A stretch of DNA of 64,000 bases from Amaranthus tricolor (lineage: Eukaryota > Streptophyta > Magnoliopsida > Caryophyllales > Amaranthaceae): contig NC_080047.1 of NCBI RefSeq assembly GCF_026212465.1, forward strand, positions 40,908,422 through 40,972,421, written 5' to 3'. Below the pieces are notes generated by a model that did not search any database, had not been told where the DNA came from, and saw only the letters and a program-made list of their open reading frames with translations. Shown one piece after another: positions 12,105-23,984 of this stretch. The position numbers and the translations under genes were made by a program. Each line of letters opens with the position of its first letter. The stretch's first letter is position 1.

Positions 12105-14186
12105 ATGGCGAAACCGAGGAAAACCAGCAGAAATCCAGATCTGGTTCGAGGAATCGGCAAGTATAGCAGATCCAAAATGTACCATAAGAGAGGTCTTTGG
12201 GCTATCAAGGCCAAAAACGGTGGCGTTTTCCCTACTCACCCACCGAAAGCTGCTGCTGATGTTCCAGTTGAGAAGCCAGCCAAATTCTACCCTGCTGATG
12301 ATGTTAAGAAGCCATTGATTAACAAGCGTAAACCCAAGCCTACGAAGCTCAGGTTTTTCTTTTTTTTTTTTTTTCATTTTAGGAATATGTTTTAGGCTTT
12401 TTGGATTGGTAGTTAATTAGTAATTTGATTTCATGTGTATAGGGCGAGTATTACACCAGGTACAGTGTTGATTTTGTTGGCTGGAAGGTTTATGGGAAAA
12501 CGCGTTGTTTTCTTGAAGCAACTTTCTTCTGGATTACTTCTTATCACTGGTGAGTTTCTTTTTATTTTATTTTAATGGGCTTGTAATCTAATTTTTATGT
12601 TTGGATCTATGGAATTTGATTTTGCCGCATAACTGATGGATTGTAATGCTTGATTTTGCATTATTGATGTTTTGTTGAAAATTGTTGGGAAGTTATATGG
12701 ATGTAATCATGTGAATCTGGTTGGAGGTGGAGCTTAGAATGTACATTTTGCAAGTTATTTCTGATTCAAATACAAATTTTTATTGGTACCTAAAGATGGA
12801 GGCTTGAAATGGCTATGAATGCGTGGAATTAGTATCCCGAGGAATACATGATAATGCCACGTTTATACTGAATTGAAACTGGTTTGAGATGTGACCAAGA
12901 ATCTATGTTGGCTGTTTTCATTATTGTAGCACGTCTCACTTTTGTTTTTATTTAAAGATAGGTGAAATCTCTGTAGTTTGTATGACATCTTAATTTGGGG
13001 ATCATAGTGAAAAAGGCCTCATTGCCATATCTTAAAAGTTTTTGATTTTTCATTTTGCTTCTGTTGTCGTGGCTTGTCATCAAAACCATATTTTTTCTAG
13101 TTTATGATTATGATAGGATATCTGTATATTATTTACTTTTTTTCTGGTGAAATTGTTGGTCTAGATGGGTCAATTCACATGCAATATGTAATACTTATTA
13201 TTAGTTGCTTATAGAAGAGGTGGTAGTTGATGTTTTTTGCCGTGTATCATTTCAAATTAATTTTGAATTCTATTTACCTTGAGAAAATTGCTTTTCCGTT
13301 GGTGGAAATTGCATGTAAAGCTATAAAATTGAGATAAGGAAACTTCATTGAAGCCTCTACTAAGTGAACACAATTTTTGGCCTTGCTTTTAATTATGTAC
13401 AGAATAAAACTTTGAAGTTTTTGATTACCAACATTTGTTGTTTAGAATTTCCAGTTATCCTGATAAAATGGAAGTTATTAGTTCCTTTTTGAAATGATAT
13501 TTCTGCTTTGCAGCCATAATACACTTTTAAAATGTTTCTATGAGATGTTCTAGCTCTTGGATGTAGGCACGAGGCATGCTTGATTGTGTATTAAGTATTA
13601 AAATCCTGGTAAATGACTAAGATTTTGACAAATTGTCGCACTTACAGTTTCTTACCTTTGTGATTAATTGAGGCCGTAAGTTTGCGACTACGTTAAGGTC
13701 TTGAAAAAATGTGCCTTGGTATATTCCAATTTACAAACATCTATATTGCTCCAAATAGGCCCCTTCAAGATCAATGGTGTCCCTCTTAGACGAGTCAACC
13801 AAGCATATGTAATTGCTACATCTACCAGGGTTGATGTTTCTGGAGTGGATGTGTCAAACATTGATGACAAGTACTTTGCAAAGCAAGTTGAACAGAAGAA
13901 AAAGAAGGGAGAAGGAGAATTTTTTGAGGCAGAGAAAGAGGTTAGTTCTTCAGTTTGTTTTATCTGCTAAATCTTAATTCATGCTTCCTTACTTTAATTG
14001 TCTCATCATGTGAAACTCAAATTTCTAAAACAGGAGAAGGAACTTCCAGCAGAGAAGAAAGAGTCGCAGAAAGCTGTCGATGCTCCTTTGACTAAGAACA
14101 TTGAAGCTGTCCCCGATTTGAAGGCCTATTTGGCAGCAAGGTTTTCGTTGAAGTCAGGCATGAAACCTCATGAACTTGTGTTCTAA
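12105..14186 (+). CDS. RPL6: 60S ribosomal protein L6 (eL6), four exons
   Basis: Joining four exons gives an uninterrupted 229-residue protein. The exons are 12105-12352, 12443-12549, 13759-13940 and 14034-14186, all with GT/AG junctions and consistent phase. The N-terminus [20 protein letters not shown] and the basic segment around residues 20-80 are characteristic of plant eL6. Exon 2 gives the core [20 protein letters not shown] and exon 3 gives the [19 protein letters not shown] segment. The lysine-rich helix [15 protein letters not shown] and the C-terminal [20 protein letters not shown] follow. The family length in plants is about 230. The protein belongs to the large cytosolic ribosomal subunit. 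The start ATG sits about 90 bp after the TATA box in a leader with telo-box motifs. There is no sign of damage. The first long intron-side frame of exon 1 simply runs into a T-rich intron. Confidence 0.97.
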
Positions 14187-15653
14187 AGGAGTTAATTAGC
14201 GGTTTTTCCACCCTGTTGAAGCTGTTTTGGTGTCTATTTTGTTTCTAGTCATGATCTTCATATCCATGAATACTTGACTCTTATGTTAGTCTTGAAATTT
14301 TGTTAGATGGAGCAAATATATTCTTCTGCCATAATGCTTAATTTAAATGTGGACTTCTATTGGTTTTGCTTTGTTTATGCTTTGATTGTGTGTTGAAAGT
14401 ATTAGTTTGAAACTACATATTTATATGATGTGTTTGGTTAATGTGACGTCGTGATGTGATTGTCATCCATAAGCATAGTTTTGGTCTGGTGTTGTATTTA
14501 CACGAGTAAATTGCGCACACCCGACTCTATGAAGCCCTGATAGGTGGGAGCTACGACTTCTTAAAACCCTGTTTGGGGTAAGGTATAGACACATAATGTT
14601 AAATCTAGGCTAGGTATTCAACGACGCATATGCAAATTCCACCCTAGGGCTTAGCGTTCAATTGCTCCATTCTACACTGGCTTCTGCACGTCTGGGAAAG
14701 AATAGAATGCGTGTTAGTGCGTATAAGCAGGTAAAGAATACATGTGTTGGGTTACCCAGCAAGTTACAACACCTAAAGAGGTTAGTAGACTTCTAGTCCT
14801 AGTCTTCACAAACTTGAGCTTCTTAGAGGGCTGGCAACGATATATTCCGTGGGTAGACAAGCTTTGGTAAAGCTTTTTAGGAAGAGTCAGTTCTGTAGAA
14901 TTGATAGGTTTTCATTTTCCTAATCTAGTACTTTTTCATATTGCAACATTACAAGATATGTTCTATTCATTTATTACTCTTAATTTGTGATTAATTTTTA
15001 ATTTATAAGTTAAGGCTATTACTTAAAAAAATTTAGGGTTCAAATGTTCAATATTAACTCGGAGTGCAGGAAAACATACTCATACCTTTTATACTTAAAT
15101 TGGGTGGAAGGTACACTAGGTAAACAATAATCACAAAATTGCAAACATAATTTGATAACTGAGGATATACAACACTAACACGATCCTTATATAGTTATAT
15201 CAACATTAAATTTGCTCTTTATATTTGTTGCTAAATTAAAGATTTACAACAAAATCATGCATAATTAGTCCGTGTTTAATAATAATTTTAATTTTAGTTT
15301 CCTAGATATTTAATTATTCATATACTCACTCTTATTCTAATCCAGTGTTTTTGTGTTTTTAGAACTATTTACCGATTACTTTTTATTTGTATTGTATTCT
15401 CATTCTATAAGTTAAAAAAATTAAATGCAATTTTATTTGTTTCATCCTCAATATAAATTTTAATAATAACTTTTTATTTAATTTAACCATCACAAATAGG
15501 GATTTAGAATTGTAATAGTGCATTGATAAGTGTCTAATAGTTATGTAAATTATACCCTTTCTGTTTCTTAAAAAGATTTCACAAGGAATATTCATGGGAA
15601 TTAAAAAAAATAAAATCTTTTAAGTGATGGGTGGATTTTTTAATTAAATAATA
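14187..15653. other. RPL6 3' region followed by repeat-like DNA
   Basis: The first ~200 bp probably contain the RPL6 3' untranslated region. At about 14505-14900 the base composition becomes more GC-rich and complex, with the words GTAAATTGCGCACACCCGACTC and GGTGGGAGCTACGACTTC. Read on the minus strand these resemble the end of a SINE-type element (GGGTGTGCGCAATTTAC). No ORF or clear boundaries are visible. The remainder to 15653 is AT-rich with nothing recognised. Confidence 0.35.
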
Positions 15654-16504
15654 CTCCCTCCAATTCAGCACTAACATCCCTAGGGGTGTGCAAAAAAACC
15701 TGATCCGAAATATCCGATCCGGATTACCCGGTATCTGCTTTTCAAAACCGGATAATTAACCCGGTTTTGTAAAGCGGATAATCCGGATCGGGTACCCGGG
15801 TCACATATTTTTGGAAACTAGGTACCCGGTATGCCTTTTTTTTTTTTTTTTTTAAAAAAAAAATTTAAAATAAAATAATGATTGTATCTATTAAGCTAAT
15901 TTTGGGTTGAATCTTAATATAATTTTTCTATCGTAGATAAATTTTTTTTGTATAATTGTTCTTATTTAAACCAATGTGTAACAATATTATTCTTTAATTT
16001 TCTTTTATGACTAATTAAGCTAAATATTTTTAAAGAGTTAGTATTTGAATTTTATATAAAAAAATATTTTAAATAAAAATAGAGATAAAAACGCATAGTT
16101 GAACGAAAAAAAGACAAAAAAAAAAAACATTCTAAGAAAACCCGGTATCCGATTTCCGACTCGATTTAAACCTGGCCGGAACCAGATCACAATTTTAGGT
16201 ACCCGAAAAAGCGGGTACCCGGATTTCCGGATCCGGGTCGATCTGGTACCCGGTTTTGAACACCCCTAAACGTCCTATTTACTTTATGCACTCTATCCAA
16301 TGCACTTATTCAATCTTTAATATCTCTAATTGTGCATTATTAAAAATTATAGAAAGTTGATATAAATAATACTTGCATTAAAAGGAATCAAACAAAATCC
16401 CACATGACTATATTTTAATTTGTAGATTAATAATAAAATACAAATTAAGAGTAAAAGATAGTGTCCAAAAAGCAAATGGAACGTTAATGCTGAATTGGAG
16501 GGAG
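15654..16504. mobile_element. Stowaway-like MITE interrupted by a nested hAT MITE
   Basis: The outer ends are CTCCCTCCAATTCAGCACTAAC on the left and the complement GTTAATGCTGAATTGGAGGGAG on the right. Both are flanked by TA. Without the insert at 15681-16268 the element would be about 255 bp, matching the uninterrupted relatives at 21122-21380 and 29030-29277. The interior word GTGCATTATTAAAAATTAT is shared with those copies. Confidence 0.8.
15681..16268. mobile_element. hAT-type MITE nested in a Stowaway MITE
   Basis: The ends are TAGGGGTGTGCAAAA and TTTTGAACACCCCTA. They are flanked by AACATCCC on the left and AACGTCCT on the right, a diverged 8-bp target duplication. Subterminal regions repeat ACCCGG/CCGGAT words at both ends around an AT-rich core. 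There is no ORF. The terminal family matches 403-809. Confidence 0.75.
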
Positions 16505-16506
16505 TA

Positions 16507-18780
16507 AATTTGATGGAGGAAAATAGACGACCATAAACATTAAAAAAAATTAAAATAATGGTAATGGAAAAAAAATGAAAATTACAACTATTAAAAATAT
16601 ATTTTTATAAAGTTAAAAGAAAATATGTAGAGACCATAAACAATATAAAAAATGTTAAAATGAAATTAGAGGAATATATTTAAAAATAATAAGTATATTA
16701 AAATGAGGATAAACAAATGTTGATTATGTCCAAATTTGTAATATAAATATGAAGTTTTATTATGAAAAAAATAAATACAATAACCTAAAATTAAATATAA
16801 GAACAACTTTAGAAACGGAGAAACTACTAATGAAAATTGCTGCTTTTGAAGTGGAAGGGAAAACCTCGAAGAAGGAATCTATTTGGGGCTCCAATGGAAA
16901 CCCCATTAGGATAAGGTTGGATTATGTTGGAAAAGGTTGGAAATAAAGGATAAAATTTCAGCATTATTTGTACTTGTATAATAATTTACGTATAAAAGTG
17001 AACAAATGAACAAATAAGCTCACTATTTTTAAAGCTAATTATTTTTAGTGAGTACACAGTCTTAATGTTAAGAATTAATTATATTAAAATTGCAACAAGA
17101 ACTTTAAGAGTCGAAAAACAGGATCCAATGCAGTCTGATAGAAGTGCTCGTTCGAGCAATAATGGCTCTCGTTCGAGCGGTTTTTAGCTCGAGCTTCTGA
17201 TCTGTGCAGCGGGCTTCGCTCGTTCTAGCACTTGGAGTTAGAACCTTTTGTTTGCTTCTGTTTGTATCGCTTGTTCAAGGCATAGTCTTTCTTTGGATGC
17301 CTTGTTCGAGCACCTTGAGCACAATTTGTTTCTTGGTCTTCCAAGGCACTCCATTAAGACCTGTCATCATCTCATTAACATCATCATTTACACATGTTTA
17401 AGACGCCTCTAAATGCCATCATTAACTCAAGGAATTAACTACACTCTTAAACATCACATCAATCACAAAAATTTAGTTAACAATTTAATTCACCCATTAA
17501 ATATACTCATAGAATTCCATCTCATAACTCACACATGAATGCACAAATCAATTGGTACACTCAAGTCACCATTAATCTCAACAAAATAAAAGATCTAAAA
17601 TAATCTTTTTTAATACCAAGACCTTTTCTAAGCTAAACTCATCATTTCTTAACACTTTAAATGTGAAGGATTGAATTTTCACAACTTTTTAAGTAGTGAT
17701 ATTTATTTGAAAAATATTAACGTGAAGAATTAAATCTGTTATGTGATTTAATTAATTTATTAACATAGAACATATGTGGTTTAATTAATTTGAATTTTAA
17801 GGATTTTATTAGAGCAAATTATTTTTAAATGACTAGTTAATTAAAGTGTTTTTGAATAAGAGTTGTACCCTTTTATTGAAGCCTTGGGGAATAGTTTAGT
17901 AATAAAATAATAATAGTATACAAAGAAAATAAAAAGATGAGGAGGTAAGAGAGATGATTTTTCTAGAATAATTAGTTATATGATACAATTGACAAAAATA
18001 TGTCGATTCAATAGTAATAATTTTATTTTTATTTATTTTATCTTATAATGTATATTCTACTTAGAATCACAAAAATGTTAACCATTATTATTTTTATTAG
18101 CTTTATCATCGTCGTCACATGATTTATTTGTCATTTGTAATATTTATGAAAAATAATTAATTTATTGATGAACAAAAGTAACTAGTCTTTAATAGGTTTA
18201 ATTATCTTTATAATCAATATTTATGTCAATCATTATTGAGTCATGCCTTTAAATAGTAACACACTTATTTCTAAAAAGCAAGTTCCTTCACTCCTTGTAG
18301 TGGAATGTAATGAAATGCATAATAGTTAATGACAATATTAGTCTTTGTTCACTTTTTAATGAACGATGGTTGATTTTTATGACTATAATTATTATATTCC
18401 ATGGCTGTATACATGTGCTATGTTTCATTTTTAAACTATTTAAACTATTTAATGCACTAGTCAATCTTATAAGTAGGCGCAGACTAAAGATTTTAAAAAT
18501 CCTATTTATTTTTATGATGCCTTTTAAAATGAGATTTTTAATTATATTAAAAGATAAAATTTTTTCCACTTCAAATAAAACAATTCAAGAAAAAATATAT
18601 TGTATCATGATATTACTTTTATTATAAAAATTGTTTACAAAGAAATCATTTAGATGTGTTGTTTAAAAACCAAACCTGAATAATACAATTTAATATTTAA
18701 GGCCTCTTATTTTTAGAAGCCCATGGCGATCGACTACCCCGGATGTCTTAAGAATGGCCCTGCTTATAAGTTATGTACTA
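16507..18780. other. Non-coding, AT-rich, with one GCTCGA-rich block
   Basis: No gene is visible. At about 17135-17235 the words CTCGTTCGAGCAATAATGG, CTCGTTCGAGCGG and AGCTCGAGCTTC repeat. A similar block lies near 22230-22335. The overlapping frames at 18288-18627 on both strands are chance ORFs in AT-rich DNA. Confidence 0.4.
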
Positions 18781-19114
18781 CTTCCTCCGTTCTTTTAAGT
18801 TTGTCCAATTTGAGTTTTTCACACTTATTAAGAAAAATAGAATCTTTTATTGTAGTGAGTATTATTTTAATTAGATAGTGGTGTAAAGTAGTGATTGTAT
18901 TTGAAGTATGAGAGAGAAAATTAAAATAAAACAAAATTTAAAGAACAAAAAAAGAGTGAGAGAGAGAATATACTAAAGAAATAAGGGAGTGATAGAGAAA
19001 AATGAGGGTATATTAGGAAATAAAAATTTTTAAAAATAGAAAGTATTTTAAAGTGGACAAACTTTTAAAATTACCCGATATAGTAAGTGGACAAACTTAA
19101 AAGAACGGAGGGAG
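18781..19114. mobile_element. Stowaway-like MITE
   Basis: The left end is TA then CTTCCTCCGTTCTTTTAAG. The right end is the complement CTTAAAAGAACGGAGGGAG then TA. The inverted repeats extend further inward (TTTGTCCA and TGGACAAA). It is 334 bp, non-coding, with the TA duplication expected for Tc1/Mariner MITEs. Confidence 0.85.
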
Positions 19115-19116
19115 TA

Positions 19117-19319
19117 ATGATCAATATCAAAAAGTTTATACTATAAACATATTTTCACTCCATTTATATTTTTTCTTATACTTTAGAAAAATATACCCTC
19201 TTTATTTTTATATGTTTTTCTCAAATAAAATCGTTGAACTTTAGTGTCAAACGTTGACTATGAATTCTCATAAATCTTTATCAAAAAACATATTCAAGTG
19301 AGATTATAATAAATTCGTC

Positions 19320-19367
<48 letters not shown>

Positions 19368-19667
19368 AAATATCATATTATTTTTTAAAAATGTTTTTAT
19401 AAAATCACAATTACATTTAATTTGACTTTTATATTTACATTAAAATCTGAAAAAAAAATATTAAAATAAACGAAAAGGACAAACGAAAGTAAAGGGAGTA
19501 GAACAGAATTATGTGATAAATTAAATCAACTTTGACAATATTAGAACCCACAACTAAAGTATTAATAATGTTTGAAACACAAACATAAGGCCATTATATA
19601 GAGGGTCCTCCATGATAATAAATTTAGTCCTATAAAAGTAAGTTAAAAAATACGTTTAGCAAATAAA
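19117..19667. repeat. AT-rich DNA with an (AT)n microsatellite
   Basis: An (AT)n tract of about 40 bp runs from 19323 to 19364. Flanking words TCACTCCATTTATATTTTT near 19155 and AAAGTAAAGGGAGTAG near 19486-19501 may be the decayed ends of another Stowaway-like MITE. There is no gene. Confidence 0.45.
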
Positions 19668-19676
19668 TATATTATA

Positions 19677-20076
19677 GGAAAATTTGCCCAGAATAATCCA
19701 ACCTATTCACGATTTTCCTATAATAATCCCAACTATCGATTAACCATGAATAATCCCAACTATTGACTCAATTAACCTGTGCTGTTGTTGCTCTTGTTTT
19801 TACCGGTGCAACAGGTAATTTTCTGGCATATAGTCAATAATTGGGATTATTGTAGGAAAATCGTAAATAGGTTGGATTATTCTGGGTAAATTTTCCATTT
19901 TTTAAAATATTTATCTTTTTTTTATATTCAAAATGACTTGCTACAATAGGTAGCAGGTCACCCGGGTGTACCCAAGGCAAAGACCCTCCTAAGTTCGGAT
20001 TATTCATGGTTAATCGATAGTTGGGATTATTGTAGGAAAATCGTAAATAGGTTAGATTATTCTGGGTAAATTTTCC
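19677..20076. mobile_element. Mutator-like MITE with a 9-bp target duplication and an internal third arm
   Basis: The left terminus is GGAAAATTTGCCCAGAATAA. The right terminus is the near-perfect complement TTATTCTGGGTAAATTTTCC. The direct repeat TATATTATA flanks both sides (19668-19676 and 20077-20085). A 9-bp duplication with G-starting long inverted ends is typical of Mutator-like elements. A further copy of the right arm lies internally at about 19843-19897, so three copies of the ~60-bp arm are present. There is no ORF. Related copies occur at 29388-29685 and about 35330-35522. Confidence 0.8.
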
Positions 20077-20085
20077 TATATTATA

Positions 20086-21121
20086 TATTGATGTACTTGC
20101 AATATTTTAGTTTTATAATATTTATAAATTTTCTTTTGAATTTTTAATAGATAGATTATTTTTTATAATAAAGTGTGTAATAGTTGTGTGATACTTTTAT
20201 TATATATTAGAATCACCTTAACACATAGTATAAATAAATTTTTTATATTTTCACTCATAGTTTCACTATATTTATTGTTGGAAAATAATCACATAAGTCA
20301 TATGTGATTTCAGATATAATAATTAGAGAAATTGACAAACGACATATATATTTATTGTGCTATTCTATCATATTTATCAGTTAATTTAGGATGAAATCTC
20401 ATTAAGTTTGTGTGCAGTTAATTTTTCTCTTGTATGAATTTTAATGTATACAAACCTAATAATAAATTTATTATTTTGTGTTACTTCTTTTATTACATAA
20501 AAATTGCTACGTTTCTAATTTTAATCATAACACACACTTTTCTTTATTAAAATCATTGTAAAGTTTTTTTAAGAAAAAAACCAAATAAATAAACATTTGA
20601 AAATATGAATAAAAAAAGAGTCTCAATCAGTTAGATCTTGTTTACTCTCTCGATTAGCTAAAAATATCTCATAGTTTCCTTTGAAGTGTTTAGGTTTAGC
20701 ATGTGGAACTTGTTACAATTTACTCCCTCTCTATCACTTACTAAGAAATTGCAATCAGGATCATTTTTAGATGTGAAAGGTCAAAAGTAATTATTAATTA
20801 TAGAGCTTTAATTACAAAATATTTTCTCTTATTTTTAATAATTACTATATTCTAATTTTTAATATTATCCGATCTACGATTTTAAATTTTAATATCTTTA
20901 ATTTAATGTGATAAAAAAATTCTAAAGAGTGAATATTATGGATATACGCACTAACAAGAATCAAACAAGATCACATTTGACTATGTGTTACATTATACAT
21001 GGAGAATAATATACCAAATTAGATCAGTTAATGAACAGTAATTGCTACAAAAACTACGAATAAAATTCAGAGAAAGTATATTATCATAGGTTCCTAACTA
21101 TTAAATATTAGTAATACATTA
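20086..21121. other. AT-rich intergenic DNA, nothing recognised
   Basis: No exon, RNA gene or complete mobile element could be identified. A weak MITE-like word (TACTCCCTCTCTATCACTTA) occurs near 20721, but I cannot find its partner end with confidence. Confidence 0.45.
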
Positions 21122-21380
21122 CTCCCTCCAATTCAGCACTAACGTCTCATTTGCTTTTTGAACACTATTCATCTCTTACTCTTAATTTATATTTTATTAT
21201 TAATCTATAAGTTAAAACATAATTAAGTGGTATCTTGTTTGATTCATCTTAATGCAAAGGTTACTCATATCAACTTTTCATAATTTTTAATTATGCACAA
21301 TAAAATATATTAATGATTAAATAAGTATATTAGATGGAATGCATAAAGCAAATGAGACATTACTACTGAATTAAAGAAAA
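21122..21380. mobile_element. Stowaway-like MITE
   Basis: The left end is TA then CTCCCTCCAATTCAGCACTA, with ACGTCTCATTTGC following. The right end has GCAAATGAGACATTACTACTGAATT, followed by a degenerate terminus and TA. It is the uninterrupted counterpart of the element at 15654-16504. Confidence 0.75.
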
Positions 21381-21382
21381 TA

Positions 21383-23069
21383 ATTTTTAATTTTTTATAT
21401 GACACGAGATACATGCCCCTCTTGTCTTCCTGTAATATCAGACCTGATTGCATTATTGCAACATTATACGGATTGGAAGAATGGATGTAATTGGTAAAGA
21501 GCTTATCTCACTTTATTTATTAATTTGTACGGACATCTCAAGTCCCATGTTTTTTGGCTACTATAGGTGGGGCCACGCGCTACGCATGCGGTCCCCAAAT
21601 TATATTATCGAATTTTAAAATGTTATTTTATATAATTTTATTAATAATAATACGAATGAAAACATTGAAAGATCAATATACTACAAAAATGTGAAGATGC
21701 AAGGGCTGTAAGTGTATGTTCGAGTGTTGATGTGCAGTTGATGTGTTGTTGGTGCACATAGCTAGTGCGATAGGTTGGAATGGTTGTGATTTGCTGATAA
21801 TGACTGGTGTGTTGTTTAACGTAAGCATGTGGCCCTGTGGACAAACATTGTTCATGGGCTGATTATCTGTTCAAAGAGGTATCTAATGATATGAGGTATC
21901 TAATGATAGCTCCCCCTCAAAATAAGTATCTTATCATTAATATACTCAACAATACATTAATGACTCACCTTACAAGCTTCAAGAACAGCCTCTCAAAGCA
22001 AAGATTGAACCTTTGGTGTCAATCTCTCTCAAATGCCCTAAAACATATGCAGAAAACTCTCTTGGCTAAAACCCAAATTAACTCTTAGTATTAGGCTCTC
22101 TCTTAAACTCTAATGAACTCCTAAGACCCCTTATGTAGTCCCATGACATATTAGGGAGCCTTAGGACTAATAGCTAAAAGCCCAAACAAAATCGGATACA
22201 AAATAGAAAAAAATCTGTTTGGAGAGCAGGCTAGGCTCGACTAGTCGAGCAGGCATCCAAAGGTTGCTGTCTTGCTGTTTCATCTTGGCTCAATCTAGCC
22301 CTTCTCGCTCGACCACTCGAGCAGTCTTCAAGACCTCCCAATCCTCGTGCCTTGCCTTCATTAGGACACCCCAAATCATCCACCTTGATCACTTCATCAA
22401 GTGATCCAAATCTCAATCCTCCATAGCTCATGTCCTTTACATCTTCACTCTCAAGAGTGCAAGATAAGGCATGAGTAATCAAGTGATCAAACCCATGAGA
22501 ATTGGGTTTTGAATCAACATGTAAGTTAAGAATGATTAATGATTATAGATTAAGATAAAATATGAGTTAAGAGTGACAAATTATAGATCAATGATAAAAT
22601 ATAAATTAAAAGTGACCAACCAATAGTATAAAAAAATAAATAAGACAATAATAGTAAATATGACCATCTTTGACACTTTGGAGGCCATGTTTAAATCTTT
22701 AAAAATTATCTGTCCAACTTAATTTAAATGAAATTATTAATTAAGATAAAAAGAGCTAAAATAGGAAAGCATTTCAATTGAAAGAAGAATATCACATTTT
22801 TCAAGTAAAAGTTAAACAAAAATTGCAAATCCATCAATCAAAAATATAGAAGTAATTTTCTTACTTAATTTATGAAGAAGAAGATGTATTAGATTGTAGT
22901 AATAAAACTATCAAAAAAATTTGTAACTTTGTTGTGTTCAAGGCCCTGCTAATTAAGTTTTATGGATTTCCAATTTTTTGTGAATTATTATTAATTTGCA
23001 AATCCGAATTGATAATAAATTAGTAATTTACCCCTGCAAAGTGTTCAAACATATCTCAACAAACATGGT

Positions 23070-23146
<77 letters not shown>

Positions 23147-23353
23147 CTTGCTAGAAAAAAACTACAATTTTAGATTAATGAGATTAATCTAAATAAAATT
23201 AAATGCATGATCCTAAAAAATTATATAAATAGATTAAGAATCAGTTATTGACCAGATATATATTAATTAAGGCCACTTCAATTGCCCTTAATAAATGATC
23301 TTACGGTTTATTTGTCAAATAGGGTTTTAACTTTTTGTATATAAATATGTAAT
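21383..23353. other. Non-coding region with GCTCGA block and (AT)n microsatellite
   Basis: At 22230-22335 the words GGCTCGACTAGTCGAGCAGG and CTCGACCACTCGAGCAGTC resemble the block near 17150. A pure (AT)n tract of about 70 bp runs from 23076 to 23145. Frames at 21641-21855, 21837-22088 and 22219-22482 show no protein family. The stretch 21820-22500 may be retroelement-derived (it contains GCTCCCCCTCAAAATAAG), but no LTR boundaries are visible. Confidence 0.4.
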
Positions 23354-23475
23354 CCCAATCCTTAAAGTTCGCCACCCCTTTTCATTTTTTCGCCACCCCC
23401 TCCCCCCTAAAATTACGTATTTGCCCCTGTAGTTTAAAAAATTACAAAAATGCCACTCCTTACAAATTTCTTATT

Positions 23476-23513
<38 letters not shown>

Positions 23514-23565
23514 CAATAATAAAATTAAATAATAATAATAAATAAAATTAATAATAATAATAACA

Positions 23566-23651
<86 letters not shown>

Positions 23652-23711
23652 CTACAATAATAAAATTAAATAATTATTATTATTATTCAAAAAAAAAAAA
23701 AAAAAAAAAAG

Positions 23712-23765
23712 TTGAGTCGCCCAAAATTGGGCGACTGACCAGTCGCCCAATTTTGGGCGACTCAA
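23712..23765. repeat. Perfect nested palindrome in the left foldback arm
   Basis: A 25-base arm starting TTGAGTCGCCC is followed by the 4-base loop GACC and an exact reverse complement. Each arm is itself almost self-complementary (GTCGCCC...GGGCGAC), so either one large hairpin or two small ones could form. It is flanked by poly-A on the left and poly-T on the right. At the matching place in the right arm (about 24115-24140) only GAGTCTCAAATT remains. Confidence 0.9.
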
Positions 23766-23848
23766 TTTTTTTTTCTTTTTTTTTTCTTTTTGGAAAATAA
23801 TAATAATAATAATATTAATACTAATAATAATAATTTATAGATTAATGT

Positions 23849-23922
23849 GGTCTATTAGCTCAGTTGGTTAGAGCGTTGTACTAATAACATGAAGGTCACA
23901 GGTTCGAAACTTGAACAAGTCA
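23849..23922 (+). pseudogene. tRNA-Ile(AAT)-like sequence, degenerate, left arm
   Basis: The 74-base segment keeps the D-arm/A box (TAGCTCAGTTGGTTAGAGC), an anticodon loop CTAATAA with AAT at 23883-23885, and a B-box-like GGTTCGAAACT. The acceptor and T stems no longer pair well (GGTCTAT against ACAAGTC). It therefore looks like a tRNA-Ile-derived sequence carried by the foldback element, not a working tRNA gene. A Pol III promoter could still be functional. Confidence 0.7.
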
Positions 23923-23984
23923 TTATTTAATAATTATTAATTTTTTATTATAAACATGATAAAAAATTAATAATTATTAAATAA

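Noticed and set aside
18288..18627. Two overlapping ORFs of 93 and 105 residues on opposite strands
   Set aside because: Very high Phe/Ile/Leu/Lys content from AT-rich DNA, no family motif, no promoter or splice context.
23076..23145. (AT)n tract as a matrix attachment region or origin
   Set aside because: A pure dinucleotide microsatellite is sufficient explanation; nothing around it supports a specific function.
23849..23922. Functional tRNA-Ile gene
   Set aside because: A box and anticodon loop are good, but acceptor and T stems do not pair and the sequence is part of a transposon. I list it as a degenerate tRNA-like sequence.
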